NCBI GenBank assembly: GCA_001298575.1
Contig: LJCV01000099.1
Span: 62,001-126,000, forward strand
Length of the DNA stretch: 64,000 bases
Direction of reading: 5' to 3'
Origin: Actinobacteria bacterium OK074
GTDB taxonomy: Bacteria; Actinomycetota; Actinomycetes; Streptomycetales; Streptomycetaceae
Below are positions 16,256 to 26,964 of the stretch, piece by piece. Made by a program: the position numbers and the translations under genes. How positions within the stretch are numbered: position 1 is the stretch's first letter; every line of letters begins with the position of its first letter. A model generated the notes under the pieces. The model did no database searches. It was given only the letters and a program-made list of their open reading frames with translations, and had not been told where the DNA came from.

Positions 16256-17437
16256 TCATGCCTGCTTCTGCCAGGCGCGCGCGAGGAGTTCGTACGAGCG
16301 CACCCGGTCGGCGGGGTCGTGCGTGATCGTCGTGATGACCAACTCGTCCGCCCCGGTGGCCCGTTGCAGCACGTTGAGCCGCTCCACGACCGTCTCCGGG
16401 GCGCCCACGAACTGGGTGTCGAGCCGGTCGGCCACCAGCGCCCGGTCCTCCTCGGTCCACACGTGCGCGTCCGCCTCCTCGGGCGTCGGGAACTCGATGG
16501 CGCCCGCACCGCTGCGGATCGACCGCACCCAGAGCCCGTACCCGGCGGCGAGCCTGCGCGCCGTGTCGTCCTCGGGCGCCACCACGACGTCCGCGGAGAC
16601 GGCCACGTACGGTTCGGCCAGCGCGGCGGACGGCCGGAACGCGGCGCGATAACCCTCCACCGCCTCGATCACCGAGGACGGCGACACGTGGTAATTCGCC
16701 GCGAACGGCAGCCCGTTGGCCCCGGCCACCCGCGCACTCTCACCCCCGCTGCTGCCGAGGATCCACACCTCGACGTCCGCCCCCGAACCCGGCACCGCAC
16801 GCGCCGGCACCCCGGCCTCGTCGGCGTACGTCCCGGCGAGCAGCGCGAGCAGGTCCGCGATCTGCTCCTCGTACGGCGGTGTCCGCGCGCCCGGCTGCTG
16901 CAACAGCCCCAACTGGAGCCGGAAACGCGGTGACCGGAGCAGCCGGGCGAAGCCCGTGAAGCGGGGCGGAAGATACAGCCCCTCGTCGGTGAAGGTGCCC
17001 CGGTCCTGAGCCGCGGCGGATGCCGAAGCCGTAGCCAAAGCCGGTGCGGAAACAGGTGCGGAAGCCGGTTCCGAAGCGGGCGCCGCCGGTGTCCGCGGCA
17101 GCCCCGAACGCCCCACGCCCAGATCGATCCGCCCCGGGAACAACGCATCCAGCAGCCCGAACTGCTCCACCACCGACAGCGGCGTCCGGTGCCCGAGCAG
17201 CACCGCGCCCGAACCGACCCGGAGCCGGGAGGTCGCCCGCGCGACGGCCTGGATCAGCAGGGCGGGCGCGGTGCTGACGACCCCGGGATTGAGATGGTGC
17301 TCCGCCAGCCAGTACCGGCGATAGCCGAACTCCTCGACGGCACGCGCCAGTTCGAGCGTGCCACGGAGCGCGGCCGATACGTCGGAGCCGGAGGACACGG
17401 GCACGAGATCGAGCACGGAAAGGGGTACCGGAGGCAT
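16256..17437 (-). CDS. LLM-class flavin-dependent monooxygenase B
   Basis: Second luciferase-like monooxygenase, 393 residues, of the shorter LuxA-like group that begins PLSVLDLVPVSSG and has EEFGYRRYWLAEHHLNPGVV and RVGSGAVLLGHRTPLSVVEQFG in the first 85 residues. VWILGSSGGESARVAGANGL near residue 230 is another family block. An alanine/proline/serine stretch of about 30 residues (from TPAAPASEPASAPVSAP near residue 115) is inserted after GVGRSGLPR and is encoded by degenerate short repeats; it looks like a lineage-specific expansion of a surface loop. The GAAGG before the ATG at 17437 is only a base away, an unusually tight spacing for a ribosome site. No neighbour reveals the substrate. 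Confidence 0.85.
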   Translation of the reverse strand: MPPVPLSVLDLVPVSSGSDVSAALRGTLELARAVEEFGYRRYWLAEHHLNPGVVSTAPALLIQAVARATSRLRVGSGAVLLGHRTPLSVVEQFGLLDALFPGRIDLGVGRSGLPRTPAAPASEPASAPVSAPALATASASAAAQDRGTFTDEGLYLPPRFTGFARLLRSPRFRLQLGLLQQPGARTPPYEEQIADLLALLAGTYADEAGVPARAVPGSGADVEVWILGSSGGESARVAGANGLPFAANYHVSPSSVIEAVEGYRAAFRPSAALAEPYVAVSADVVVAPEDDTARRLAAGYGLWVRSIRSGAGAIEFPTPEEADAHVWTEEDRALVADRLDTQFVGAPETVVERLNVLQRATGADELVITTITHDPADRVRSYELLARAWQKQA

Positions 17438-17503
17438 CCTTCAACGATCGCCCCGGGACATTGCGGCCGTATGTACGCGGCATGGCACCAGCACCGGGCG
17501 CCC

Positions 17504-17590
17504 GCAGCAGGCCCGTACAGCAGGCCCGTACAGCAGGCCCGTACAGCAGGCCCGTACAGAAAGGCCCGTACGGAAAGCAGGTACGGAAAG
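17504..17590 (+). repeat. 13-bp tandem repeat upstream of monooxygenase B
   Basis: The unit GCCCGTACAGCAG occurs at 17511-17523, 17524-17536 and 17537-17549. Two decayed copies follow (GCCCGTACAGAAAG at 17550 and GCCCGTACGGAAAGCAG at 17564), then GTACGGAAAG. It lies between the 5' end of monooxygenase B and the glpD terminator, in DNA with no gene. There are no spacers, so it is not CRISPR. Confidence 0.85.
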
Positions 17591-17617
17591 GGCGGCCTCC
17601 CCAGGGAAAGGCCGCCC
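17590..17617. terminator. Terminator hairpin downstream of glpD
   Basis: GGGCGGCCT (17590-17598) pairs with AGGCCGCCC (17609-17617). It lies 26 bp beyond the glpD stop codon and ends the glpF-glpK-glpD transcript on the minus strand. Confidence 0.7.
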
Positions 17618-17642
17618 TCAACTCCCGCTCCCGCGGGCCGGG

Positions 17643-19259
17643 TTACTTCTTGTCGAGCACGTCCTGGACCTTGCTCCGGACCTCGTCCGTGGCCAGGCCC
17701 CGGATCGTCAGCGTCGTACGGCGGCGCAGTACGTCGTCGGCGGTCTCGGCCCACTCGTGGTCGCGCGCCCACACGACCTGCGCCCAGATCTCCGGCGCGT
17801 CCGGGTGCACGCGCTCGGCCAGCTCGGGGCTCTCGTTCGCGATGCGCGCGATGTCGAAGGCGAGCGAACCGTAGTGCGTGGCCAGGTGCTTGGCGGTGTC
17901 GGCGCCCATGCGCGGGCCGGGCACCGGGCCGTCGGACAGGAGCCGGTGGGCGACCGCGCGCGGGTTGGCGATGCCCGGCAGCGGCAGCTTCTTCGGGAGC
18001 GTGGCGATCGGCTCGAAGTCGTCGCCCAGCGGGTGGCCCGGCAGCGACTCCAGCTTCTTCATGACCGTACGGCCGATGTGCCGGAAGGTCGTCCACTTGC
18101 CGCCCGCGACGGACAGCATGCCGCCCTTGCCCTCGGTCACCACCGTCTCGCGCTTGGCCTTCGCGGTGGAGCCGGGACCGCCCGGCAGCACCCGCAGACC
18201 GGCGAACGCGTACGTGATCAGCTCCTTCCTGAGCTGCTGGTCGCGCACGGAGAACGCGGCCTCGTCGAGGATCTGCGCTATGTCCTTGTCGTTGACGGCG
18301 ACGTCCGCCGGGTCGCCCTCGTACTCCTCGTCCGTCGTGCCGAGCAGCAGCATGTCCTCCCAGGGGAGGGCGAAGGTGATGCGGTACTTGTCGATCGGGG
18401 TCGCGAGGGCGGCCTTCCACGGCGCGGTCCGCTTGAGCACCAGGTGCGCGCCCTTGGACAGCCGGATGGAGGGGGCCGCGTTCGGGTCCTCCAGGCGGCG
18501 CAGGTGGTCGACCCACGGACCGGTCGCGTTCAGCACCAGCCGGGCGGTGACGCCGAACTCGTCGCCGGACAGCCGGTCCTTCAACTCGGCCCCGGTCACC
18601 CGGCCGTTGGTGAAGCGCAGGCCGGTGACCTCGGCGTGGTTGAGGACGACGGCACCCGCCTCGACGGCCGCGCGGACCGTCATCAGCGCCATGCGCGCGT
18701 CGTTCATCTGGTCGTCGCCGTACACGGCCACGGCCTTGAGGTTCTCGGTGCGCAGCTCGGGCACGTCCTGCGCCGCCTTCGCGGGGGACAGCAGGTGCCC
18801 GACGCCGTCACCGAACGCGGAGAGCGCGGAGTAGGCGAACACGCCCGCCCCGAGCTTCGCCGCGCCGTGCGGACCGCCCTTGTACACGGGGAGGTAGAAC
18901 GTGAGCGGGTTCGCCAGGTGGGGGGCCACCTGACGGGAGACCGCACGGCGCTCGAAGTGGTTCTCCGCCACCAGCTTCACCGCGCCGGTCTGCAGGTAGC
19001 GCAGACCGCCGTGGAGAAGCTTCGACGAGGCGGAGGAGGTGGCACCGGCGAAGTCACCGGCGTCGACCAGGGCCACCCTCAGACCGGACTGCGCGGCGTG
19101 CCAGGCGGTGGAGATGCCCAGGATGCCACCGCCGATCACAAGAAGGTCGTACGACGCCTTGGAGAGCTGCTCCCGGGTCTCGGCCCGGCTCGGGTTCGAG
19201 CCGGAGGCCGGGCGCGTACCGAGGGCAGGCACGGACTGGAGGGTGGACTGACTGGTCAT
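17643..19259 (-). CDS. glpD: Glycerol-3-phosphate dehydrogenase (FAD-dependent)
   Basis: Membrane-associated flavoprotein of 538 residues oxidising sn-glycerol-3-phosphate to dihydroxyacetone phosphate with electrons to the quinone pool. YDLLVIGGGILGISTAWHAA near residue 37 is the FAD-binding G-x-G-x-x-G fold, preceded by a polar N-terminal tail. SSKLLHGGLRYLQTG is the strongly conserved substrate/FAD block, and ATGPWVDHLR and VAGGKWTTFRHIGRTVM are later GlpD signatures. It is the last gene of the glycerol operon, 9 bp after glpK. The order and size match S. coelicolor gylB/glpD1 as I recall it. Confidence 0.97.
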   Translation of the reverse strand: MTSQSTLQSVPALGTRPASGSNPSRAETREQLSKASYDLLVIGGGILGISTAWHAAQSGLRVALVDAGDFAGATSSASSKLLHGGLRYLQTGAVKLVAENHFERRAVSRQVAPHLANPLTFYLPVYKGGPHGAAKLGAGVFAYSALSAFGDGVGHLLSPAKAAQDVPELRTENLKAVAVYGDDQMNDARMALMTVRAAVEAGAVVLNHAEVTGLRFTNGRVTGAELKDRLSGDEFGVTARLVLNATGPWVDHLRRLEDPNAAPSIRLSKGAHLVLKRTAPWKAALATPIDKYRITFALPWEDMLLLGTTDEEYEGDPADVAVNDKDIAQILDEAAFSVRDQQLRKELITYAFAGLRVLPGGPGSTAKAKRETVVTEGKGGMLSVAGGKWTTFRHIGRTVMKKLESLPGHPLGDDFEPIATLPKKLPLPGIANPRAVAHRLLSDGPVPGPRMGADTAKHLATHYGSLAFDIARIANESPELAERVHPDAPEIWAQVVWARDHEWAETADDVLRRRTTLTIRGLATDEVRSKVQDVLDKK

Positions 19260-19268
19260 TGCGGGTTC

Positions 19269-20816
<1,548 letters not shown>

Positions 20817-20897
20817 GGTGTGCTCCTGGGGTTTTCCGTCGGTATGGGGCTGTCTGTACGGCGCGGTGCTGTTCAAGCGCGGTGGAGCTCGGTGCTC

Positions 20898-21692
20898 TTA
20901 AGCAAAGGCGACGTTGTAGATGCCTGCAGCAATCGCTCCGCCGATCAGCGGACCGACCACCGGGATCCAGGCGTAGCTCCAGTCGGAACCGCCCTTGTTG
21001 GGCAGGGGGAGGAGCGCGTGCACGATACGCGGGCCGAGGTCACGGGCCGGGTTGATCGCGTAACCGGTCGGGCCGCCGAGCGACAGACCGACGGCGACGA
21101 CCACGAACGAGGTGATCAGGGCGCCCAGGGTGCCGAGGCCGTCGCCGTTGGCGTTCAGGCCCTGCGTGAGGATCGCGAGGATCAGGACGACGGTGCCGAT
21201 GATCTCCGTGGCGAGGTTCTGCACCACGTTCCGGATCTCCGGACCGGTGGAGAAGATGCCCAGGACCGGTCCCGCACCCTTCTCCTCGGCCTCGACGGCC
21301 TTGGCCGCGGTGGCCTGCGCGCCCGGACCGCCGACGATCTCCTTGTCGGTCAGGTGCGCGTGGAACTGGCCGTAGTAGGCCACCCAGACCAGGGTCGCGC
21401 CGATCATGGCGCCGAGGAGCTGACCGGCCCAGTAGACCGGGACGTTGTCCCAGCCGCCGTCCTTGATGGCGAGCGCGAGCGTCACGGCGGGGTTGAGATG
21501 GGCGCCGGAGAGCGGCGCCGAGATGTAGACCGCCGTCATGACGGCGAAACCCCACCCGAAGGCGATGGCGAGCCAGCCGGCGTTACGGGCCTTGGAGCCC
21601 TTCAGCGTGACGGCGGCGCAGACGCCACCGCCCAGCAGGATGAGTACGGCGGTACCTATGGTCTCGCCAATGAAGATGTCGGAGCTGGACAC
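20898..21692 (-). CDS. glpF: Glycerol uptake facilitator (aquaglyceroporin)
   Basis: MIP-family channel of 264 residues with six hydrophobic segments. Both pore motifs are present: [16 protein letters not shown] in the first half and [14 protein letters not shown] in the second; the aspartate after the second N-P-A-R is typical of glycerol facilitators rather than water channels. A charged loop ([15 protein letters not shown]) lies between helices three and four. The GTG at 21692 is preceded by AAAGGAG. It is the first structural gene of the operon; 81 bp separate it from glpK. The 442 bp between it and gylR hold its promoter, a 5' leader hairpin and a GylR-like operator. Confidence 0.96.
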   Translation of the reverse strand: MSSSDIFIGETIGTAVLILLGGGVCAAVTLKGSKARNAGWLAIAFGWGFAVMTAVYISAPLSGAHLNPAVTLALAIKDGGWDNVPVYWAGQLLGAMIGATLVWVAYYGQFHAHLTDKEIVGGPGAQATAAKAVEAEEKGAGPVLGIFSTGPEIRNVVQNLATEIIGTVVLILAILTQGLNANGDGLGTLGALITSFVVVAVGLSLGGPTGYAINPARDLGPRIVHALLPLPNKGGSDWSYAWIPVVGPLIGGAIAAGIYNVAFA

Positions 21693-21724
21693 CCGCGACT
21701 CCTTTGTCCTTCGTCCAGGGGAAG

Positions 21725-21753
21725 GCGAACCACGGGTCCCACCGGTGGTTCGC
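21725..21753 (-). promoter_or_regulatory. Leader hairpin upstream of glpF
   Basis: GCGAACCAC (21725-21733) and GTGGTTCGC (21745-21753) form a perfect 9-bp stem with an 11-base loop, 33 bases before the glpF start. There is no U-run after it on the minus strand. It may stabilise the glpF mRNA or attenuate it. Confidence 0.5.
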
Positions 21754-21819
21754 GCCCTCGGGTGAGAGCGTTGCCGGCCCTTGGCGTTGTCACACTCTAA
21801 CTCGTATTGCCGGTAGGTG

Positions 21820-21833
21820 TTCGACAATGCCGA
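21820..21833. promoter_or_regulatory. GylR-like operator in the glpF promoter region
   Basis: TTCGACAATGCCGA, part of a longer block GGTAGGTGTTCGACAATGCC. It matches the minus-strand copy before gylR (GGTAGTGTTCGACATTGCC) almost base for base and is a near-palindrome centred on CA-TG. Two copies in front of the only two likely GylR targets here make it the probable operator. Confidence 0.7.
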
Positions 21834-22134
21834 CCGCTGGACGGGAGTCTCGCCTCGGGGTGACGGGCCCGTCAAGGGGTCTGTAATCGAAACCACGATC
21901 GTTATTGATTGCTGTGAGCTATCGATCTTGAGGTCGTGCGGACGCATGCCCAAGGATGGGCAATCCCGGCAAAAGCGACTTCAGCGTACGCCGAAAGCCG
22001 GGGTGCCGTAAGGCAACCCGGTCTGTTGACGGACTCGACGGACTCGACGACTCGACGGACTCGGTGGCCCCAGGGGCCGGCCCGCGGTCGCGACAGGCGT
22101 GTTCAGAACCGCCCGGCGGTCACGGAAGACGGAT

Positions 22135-22899
22135 TCAGAACCGCCCCGCCCCCAGGTCCCGCGACACCGCGCGGGCGCAGTCCCGTACCGCCGCGATCAG
22201 TTCGGGGCGCAACTCGCCCTCGCGGCACACCCGTTCCACCGCGCCGGTGATGCCGACCGCGCCGACCGGCATCCGGCGGCCGTCGTGGATGGGCGCCGCG
22301 ATCGAGGCCACGCCCTCCCAGGTCTCCTCCACGTCGGCCGCGTACCCACGCGCGCGGGTGATGTCCAGCACCGCCTCGAAGTCCGCCGTGCCCACCGTCG
22401 TACGGTCCGTGAACGCCTTGCGCTCGGACTCCAGGACCTCGCTGTGCGCCACCGGGTCGTACGCGGACAGCACCTTGCCCAGCGCCGTCGAGTGCAGCGG
22501 CTGCATCGCGCCGACCTCCAGCACCTGCCTGCTGTCGTCGGGCCGGAACACGTGGTGCACGATCAGCACGCCCTGCTGGTGCAGCACGCCCAGGTGGACG
22601 CTCTCGCCGCTGGAGCGCGCCAGGTCGTCCGTCCACACCAGGGCGCGCGCCCGCAGCTCGTGCACGTCGAGATACGTGGTGCCCAGCCGCAGCAGCTCGG
22701 CCCCCAGCTGGTACCGCCCGGAGGCGGTGTCCTGCTCGACGAAGCCCTCCTGCTGGAGCGTGCGCAGAATGCCGTGCGCCGTGCCCTTGGCCAGGCCCAG
22801 CGACGAGGCGATGTCCGAGAGGCCGAGCCGTCGCTCGCCGCCCGCCAGCAGCCGCAGCATCGCCGCCGCCCGTTCGAGCGACTGGATGTTCCGTGCCAT
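22135..22899 (-). CDS. gylR: IclR-family regulator of the glycerol operon
   Basis: Transcription factor of 254 residues, exactly the length I recall for S. coelicolor GylR. The N-terminal winged helix runs IQSLERAAAMLRLL, LSDIASSLGLAKGTAHGILR (recognition helix) and QLGAELLRLG. The C-terminal IclR effector domain includes HLGVLHQQGVLIVHHVF, LHSTALGKVLSAY and SIAAPIHDGRRMPVGAVGI. It is expected to repress glpF-glpK-glpD and itself, with relief by glycerol or glycerol-3-phosphate. The ATG at 22899 begins MARNIQSLERA; longer in-frame starts run through promoter DNA containing its own putative operator at 23001. Confidence 0.95.
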   Translation of the reverse strand: MARNIQSLERAAAMLRLLAGGERRLGLSDIASSLGLAKGTAHGILRTLQQEGFVEQDTASGRYQLGAELLRLGTTYLDVHELRARALVWTDDLARSSGESVHLGVLHQQGVLIVHHVFRPDDSRQVLEVGAMQPLHSTALGKVLSAYDPVAHSEVLESERKAFTDRTTVGTADFEAVLDITRARGYAADVEETWEGVASIAAPIHDGRRMPVGAVGITGAVERVCREGELRPELIAAVRDCARAVSRDLGAGRF

Positions 22900-23272
22900 C
22901 GCCGTCCTGCCCTCCGTCCCCTTCGATGCCCCGCGGTCGTCCGCCGGAGCACCGCACACCTGCCGTTCGGCCACCGGCCGAGGCATTCGAGTAACCACCG
23001 TTCGGCAATGTCGAACACTACCGTCCGTCGTCGACCCACCGCCAATGGTCGGTCGCCACGATTTTCGGCCGGACACCCGCGCGGGCCGCCCCCGTCCGGC
23101 CCGTCCGTCCCGTGGACGCCACTGACCGTACGGCCCGCCGGGGGCTACCCTGGCCGGGTGCGCCTTCCGCGGGAAGGTGGGCGGGTGGTCCGGCGGCCGA
23201 GCCGTACGTCCCCGCCGATCCCCGTCACCGGGCGCAAAGCCGACAGCCGTCGCACTCCAGGGAGCATCTTCC
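22900..23272. promoter_or_regulatory. Divergent promoter region between gylR and metH
   Basis: A 373-bp region with no gene. It holds the gylR operator at 23001-23015 near the left side and the metH promoter and leader on the right, which is extremely GC-rich. I looked for cobalamin, S-adenosylmethionine and S-adenosylhomocysteine riboswitch cores and saw none that held together. Confidence 0.5.
23001..23015. promoter_or_regulatory. GylR-like operator upstream of gylR
   Basis: TTCGGCAATGTCGAA, a 15-bp imperfect palindrome about 100 bp upstream of the gylR start. Read on the minus strand it is TTCGACATTGCCGAA inside GGTAGTGTTCGACATTGCC, the same block as at the glpF promoter. It suggests autoregulation. 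Confidence 0.7.
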
Positions 23273-26200
23273 ATGGCCTCGTCGCCAAACCCGTCCCTTT
23301 CGCCCGACTCCGCCGAGGAGCCGCCCGTATCCGCCGGGGGAGCAGCCGCGGGAGCCTCCGCCGCGGGGCAGCCGTCCGCCGCGGCCCCGGACCGGATCGC
23401 CGCCCTCCGCCAGGCCCTCGCGACCCGTGTCGTGGTCGCCGACGGCGCGATGGGCACCATGCTCCAGGCCCAGGACCCCACCCTGGAGGACTTCGAGGAC
23501 CTTGAGGGCTGCAACGAGATCCTGAACGTCACCCGGCCCGACATCGTGCGCTCGGTCCACGACGCCTACTTCGCGGTCGGCGTCGACTGCGTGGAGACCA
23601 ACACCTTCGGCGCGAACCACACGGCGATGGTCGAGTACGACATCCCCGAACGCGTCCACCAGCTGTCCGAGACCGGCGCCCGCATCGCCCGCGAGGTCGC
23701 CGACGAGTACGGCGCCCGCGACGGCCGGCAGCGCTGGGTGCTCGGCTCCATCGGCCCCGGCACGAAACTGCCGACCCTCGGTCACATCGACTACGCCACC
23801 ATCCGCGACGGCTACCAGGCCAACGCCGAGGGCCTGATCGCCGGCGGCGCGGACGCGCTGATCATCGAGACCACCCAGGACCTGCTCCAGACCAAGGCGT
23901 CCGTCCTGGGCGCCCGGCGCGCCATCGAGGCCACCGGCGTCGAACTGCCCCTGCTGGTCTCCATGGCGTTCGAGACCACCGGCACCATGCTGCTGGGCTC
24001 CGAGATCGGCGCCGCCCTGACGGCCCTGGAGCCGCTCGGCATCGACATGATCGGCCTCAACTGTTCGACGGGCCCCGCCGAGATGAGCGAGCACCTGCGC
24101 TACCTCACCCGGCACTCCCGCATCCCCCTGCTGTGCATGCCGAACGCCGGTCTGCCCATCCTGACCAAGGACGGCGCCCACTTCCCCCTCGACCCCGAGG
24201 GCCTGGCCGACGCCCAGGACACCTTCGTACGGGACTACGGCCTCTCCCTGGTCGGCGGCTGCTGCGGCACCACCCCCGAGCACCTGCGCCAACTCGTCGA
24301 ACGCGTACAGGGCGCCGCCCTCACCGAGCGCCACCCGCACCCCGAGCCCGGCGCCGCCTCCCTGTACCAGACCGTGCCCTTCCGGCAGGACACGTCCTAC
24401 CTGGCCATCGGCGAGCGCACCAACGCCAACGGCTCGAAGAAGTTCCGCGACGCCATGCTGGAGGGCCGCTGGGACGACTGCGTGGAGATGGCCCGCGACC
24501 AGATCCGCGAGGGCGCCCACATGCTCGACCTGTGCGTCGACTACGTCGGCCGCGACGGCGTCGCCGACATGGAGGAACTCGCCGGCCGCTTCGCCACCGC
24601 CTCCACCCTGCCGATCGTGCTCGACTCCACCGAAGTCCCGGTCATCCGCGCCGGGTTGGAGAAACTGGGCGGCCGGGCGGTCATCAACTCCGTCAACTAC
24701 GAGGACGGCGACGGCCCCGAGTCCCGCTTCGCCAAGGTCACGAAGCTGGCCCAGGAGCACGGCGCCGCCCTGATCGCGCTGACCATCGACGAGGAGGGCC
24801 AGGCCCGTACCGTCGAGACGAAGGTCGCCATCGCCGAACGGCTGATCGAGGACCTGACGACGAACTGGGGCATCCACGAGTCGGACATCCTCATCGACAC
24901 CCTCACCTTCACCATCTGCACCGGGCAGGAGGAGTCCCGCAAGGACGGCATCGCCACCATCGGGGCGATCCGCGAACTCAAGCGCCGCCACCCGGACGTC
25001 CAGACCACGCTCGGCCTGTCCAACATCTCCTTCGGCCTCAACCCGGCCGCCCGCGTCCTGCTCAACTCCGTCTTCCTCGACGAGTGCGTCAAGGCGGGCC
25101 TGGACTCGGCGATCGTGCACGCGTCGAAGATCCTGCCGATCGCCCGCTTCACCGAGGAGGAGGTCACCACCGCCCTCGACCTCATCCACGACCGCCGCTC
25201 CGCCCAGCAGGGGGACAAACCCGCCTACGACCCCCTCCAGAAGCTGATGGCGCTGTTCGAGGGCGCCACCACGAAGTCCCTGAAGGCGGGCCGGGCCGAG
25301 GAACTGGCCGCCCTCCCGCTGGAGGAGCGCCTCAAGCGCCGCATCATCGACGGCGAGAAGAACGGCCTGGAAGCCGACCTGGACGAGGCGCTCACCACCC
25401 GCAAGGCCCTCGACATCGTCAACGAGACCCTCCTGGACGGCATGAAGGTCGTCGGTGAACTCTTCGGCTCCGGCCAGATGCAGCTGCCGTTCGTCCTCCA
25501 GTCCGCCGAGGTGATGAAGGCCGCCGTCGCCCACCTCGAACCGCACATGGAGAAGTCGGATGCCGAGGGCAAGGGCACCATCGTCCTGGCGACCGTGCGC
25601 GGCGACGTGCACGACATCGGCAAGAACCTCGTCGACATCATCCTGTCCAACAACGGCTACAACGTCGTCAACCTCGGCATCAAGCAGCCGGTCTCCGCGA
25701 TCCTGGACGCCGCCGAGCAGCACCGGGCCGACGTCATCGGCATGTCCGGACTCCTCGTCAAATCCACGGTGATCATGAAGGAGAACCTGGAGGAGCTCAA
25801 CCAGCGCGGCCTGGCCGCCGACTACCCGGTCATCCTCGGCGGCGCCGCCCTCACCCGGGCCTACGTCGAGCAGGACCTCCACGAGATCTACCAGGGCGAA
25901 GTCCGCTACGCCCGCGACGCGTTCGAGGGCCTGCGGCTGATGGACGCCCTCATCGGCGTCAAGCGCGGCGTACCCGGCGCCGTCCTGCCCGAGCTCAAGC
26001 AGCGCCGGGTCCGGGCCACCGCCACTCCCGCGGCCGTCCAGGAACCGGCGGACGAGGGGCACGTCCGCTCCGACGTCGCCACCGACAACCCCGTTCCCAC
26101 GCCGCCGTTCTCGGGCACCCGCGTCATCAAGGGCATCCAACTCAAGGAGTACGCCTCCTGGTTGGACGAGGGCGCGCTGTTCAAGGGCCAGTGGGGCCTC

Positions 26201-26887
26201 AAGCAGGCCCGCACCGGCGACGGGCCGACCTACGAGGAACTCGTCGAGACCGAGGGCCGCCCCCGGCTGCGCGGCCTCCTCGACAAACTCCAGACCGACA
26301 ACCTCCTCGAAGCGGCCGTCGTCTACGGCTACTTCCCCTGCGTCTCCAAGGACGACGACCTCATCGTCCTCGACGAGGACGGCAACGAACGCACCCGCTT
26401 CACCTTCCCGCGCCAGCGCCGCGGCCGACGCCTGTGCCTGGCCGATTTCTTCCGCCCCGAGGAATCGGGCGAGACGGACGTCGTCGGCTTCCAGGTCGTC
26501 ACCGTCGGCTCACGCATCGGCGAGGAGACGGCCAAGCTCTTCGAGTCGAACTCCTACCGCGACTACCTCGAACTCCACGGCCTGTCCGTGCAGTTGGCCG
26601 AGGCGCTGGCCGAGTACTGGCACGCGCGCGTGCGCTCCGAACTCGGCTTCGGCGGCGAGGACCCGGCCACCGTGGAGGACATGTTCGACCTCAAGTACCG
26701 CGGCGCCCGCTTCTCCCTCGGCTACGGCGCCTGCCCCGACCTGGAGGACCGCGCCAAGATCGCCGACCTCCTCCAGCCGGAACGCATCGGCGTCCACCTC
26801 TCCGAGGAGTTCCAGCTCCACCCCGAGCAGTCCACGGACGCGATCGTCATCCACCACCCCGAGGCGAAGTACTTCAACGCCCGCTGA
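23273..26887 (+). CDS. metH: Cobalamin-dependent methionine synthase
   Basis: Transfers methyl from methyltetrahydrofolate to homocysteine using methylcobalamin; 1204 residues, full length. The homocysteine-binding domain contains VVADGAMGTMLQ, ETNTFGANH and GGCCGTTPEHL with the zinc cysteines. The pterin-binding domain holds IGERTNANGSKKFRDAMLEG and ALTIDEEGQART. The cobalamin domain has VRGDVHDIGKNLVDIILSNN, whose D-x-H-x-x-G histidine is the cobalt ligand. The activation domain ends with RGARFSLGYGACPDLEDRAK. A proline/alanine-rich tail of about 40 residues precedes the first domain. The ATG at 23273 is near GGGAG; the frame continues upstream to 23177 but is not homologous. It complements methionine salvage but lies apart from the mtn genes. 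Confidence 0.97.
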   Translation: MASSPNPSLSPDSAEEPPVSAGGAAAGASAAGQPSAAAPDRIAALRQALATRVVVADGAMGTMLQAQDPTLEDFEDLEGCNEILNVTRPDIVRSVHDAYFAVGVDCVETNTFGANHTAMVEYDIPERVHQLSETGARIAREVADEYGARDGRQRWVLGSIGPGTKLPTLGHIDYATIRDGYQANAEGLIAGGADALIIETTQDLLQTKASVLGARRAIEATGVELPLLVSMAFETTGTMLLGSEIGAALTALEPLGIDMIGLNCSTGPAEMSEHLRYLTRHSRIPLLCMPNAGLPILTKDGAHFPLDPEGLADAQDTFVRDYGLSLVGGCCGTTPEHLRQLVERVQGAALTERHPHPEPGAASLYQTVPFRQDTSYLAIGERTNANGSKKFRDAMLEGRWDDCVEMARDQIREGAHMLDLCVDYVGRDGVADMEELAGRFATASTLPIVLDSTEVPVIRAGLEKLGGRAVINSVNYEDGDGPESRFAKVTKLAQEHGAALIALTIDEEGQARTVETKVAIAERLIEDLTTNWGIHESDILIDTLTFTICTGQEESRKDGIATIGAIRELKRRHPDVQTTLGLSNISFGLNPAARVLLNSVFLDECVKAGLDSAIVHASKILPIARFTEEEVTTALDLIHDRRSAQQGDKPAYDPLQKLMALFEGATTKSLKAGRAEELAALPLEERLKRRIIDGEKNGLEADLDEALTTRKALDIVNETLLDGMKVVGELFGSGQMQLPFVLQSAEVMKAAVAHLEPHMEKSDAEGKGTIVLATVRGDVHDIGKNLVDIILSNNGYNVVNLGIKQPVSAILDAAEQHRADVIGMSGLLVKSTVIMKENLEELNQRGLAADYPVILGGAALTRAYVEQDLHEIYQGEVRYARDAFEGLRLMDALIGVKRGVPGAVLPELKQRRVRATATPAAVQEPADEGHVRSDVATDNPVPTPPFSGTRVIKGIQLKEYASWLDEGALFKGQWGLKQARTGDGPTYEELVETEGRPRLRGLLDKLQTDNLLEAAVVYGYFPCVSKDDDLIVLDEDGNERTRFTFPRQRRGRRLCLADFFRPEESGETDVVGFQVVTVGSRIGEETAKLFESNSYRDYLELHGLSVQLAEALAEYWHARVRSELGFGGEDPATVEDMFDLKYRGARFSLGYGACPDLEDRAKIADLLQPERIGVHLSEEFQLHPEQSTDAIVIHHPEAKYFNAR

Positions 26888-26964
26888 AGCCGTCGGCCGA
26901 GGCGCGCGGCGAATATCACCAGGCACTCCGATCGGATCAGTCGTACACTGGTCGGTCCACTTAC

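Larger units (their letters stand above)
21693..22134 (-). promoter_or_regulatory. gylR-glpF intergenic control region
   Basis: This 442-bp gap carries a leader hairpin (21725-21753), a GylR-like operator (21820-21833) and short repeats. GGACTCGAC is repeated in tandem around 22031-22064, and TTCAGAACCGCCC, spanning the gylR stop codon at 22134-22146, is duplicated at 22102-22114. No further gene is supported. Confidence 0.6.

Noticed and set aside
17504-17590. CRISPR array
   Set aside because: Repeats are contiguous without spacers and no cas gene is nearby.
23090-23272. Possible cobalamin riboswitch before metH (GCCACTG string)
   Set aside because: The seven-base match stands alone; the B12 box and flanking conserved stems are missing.
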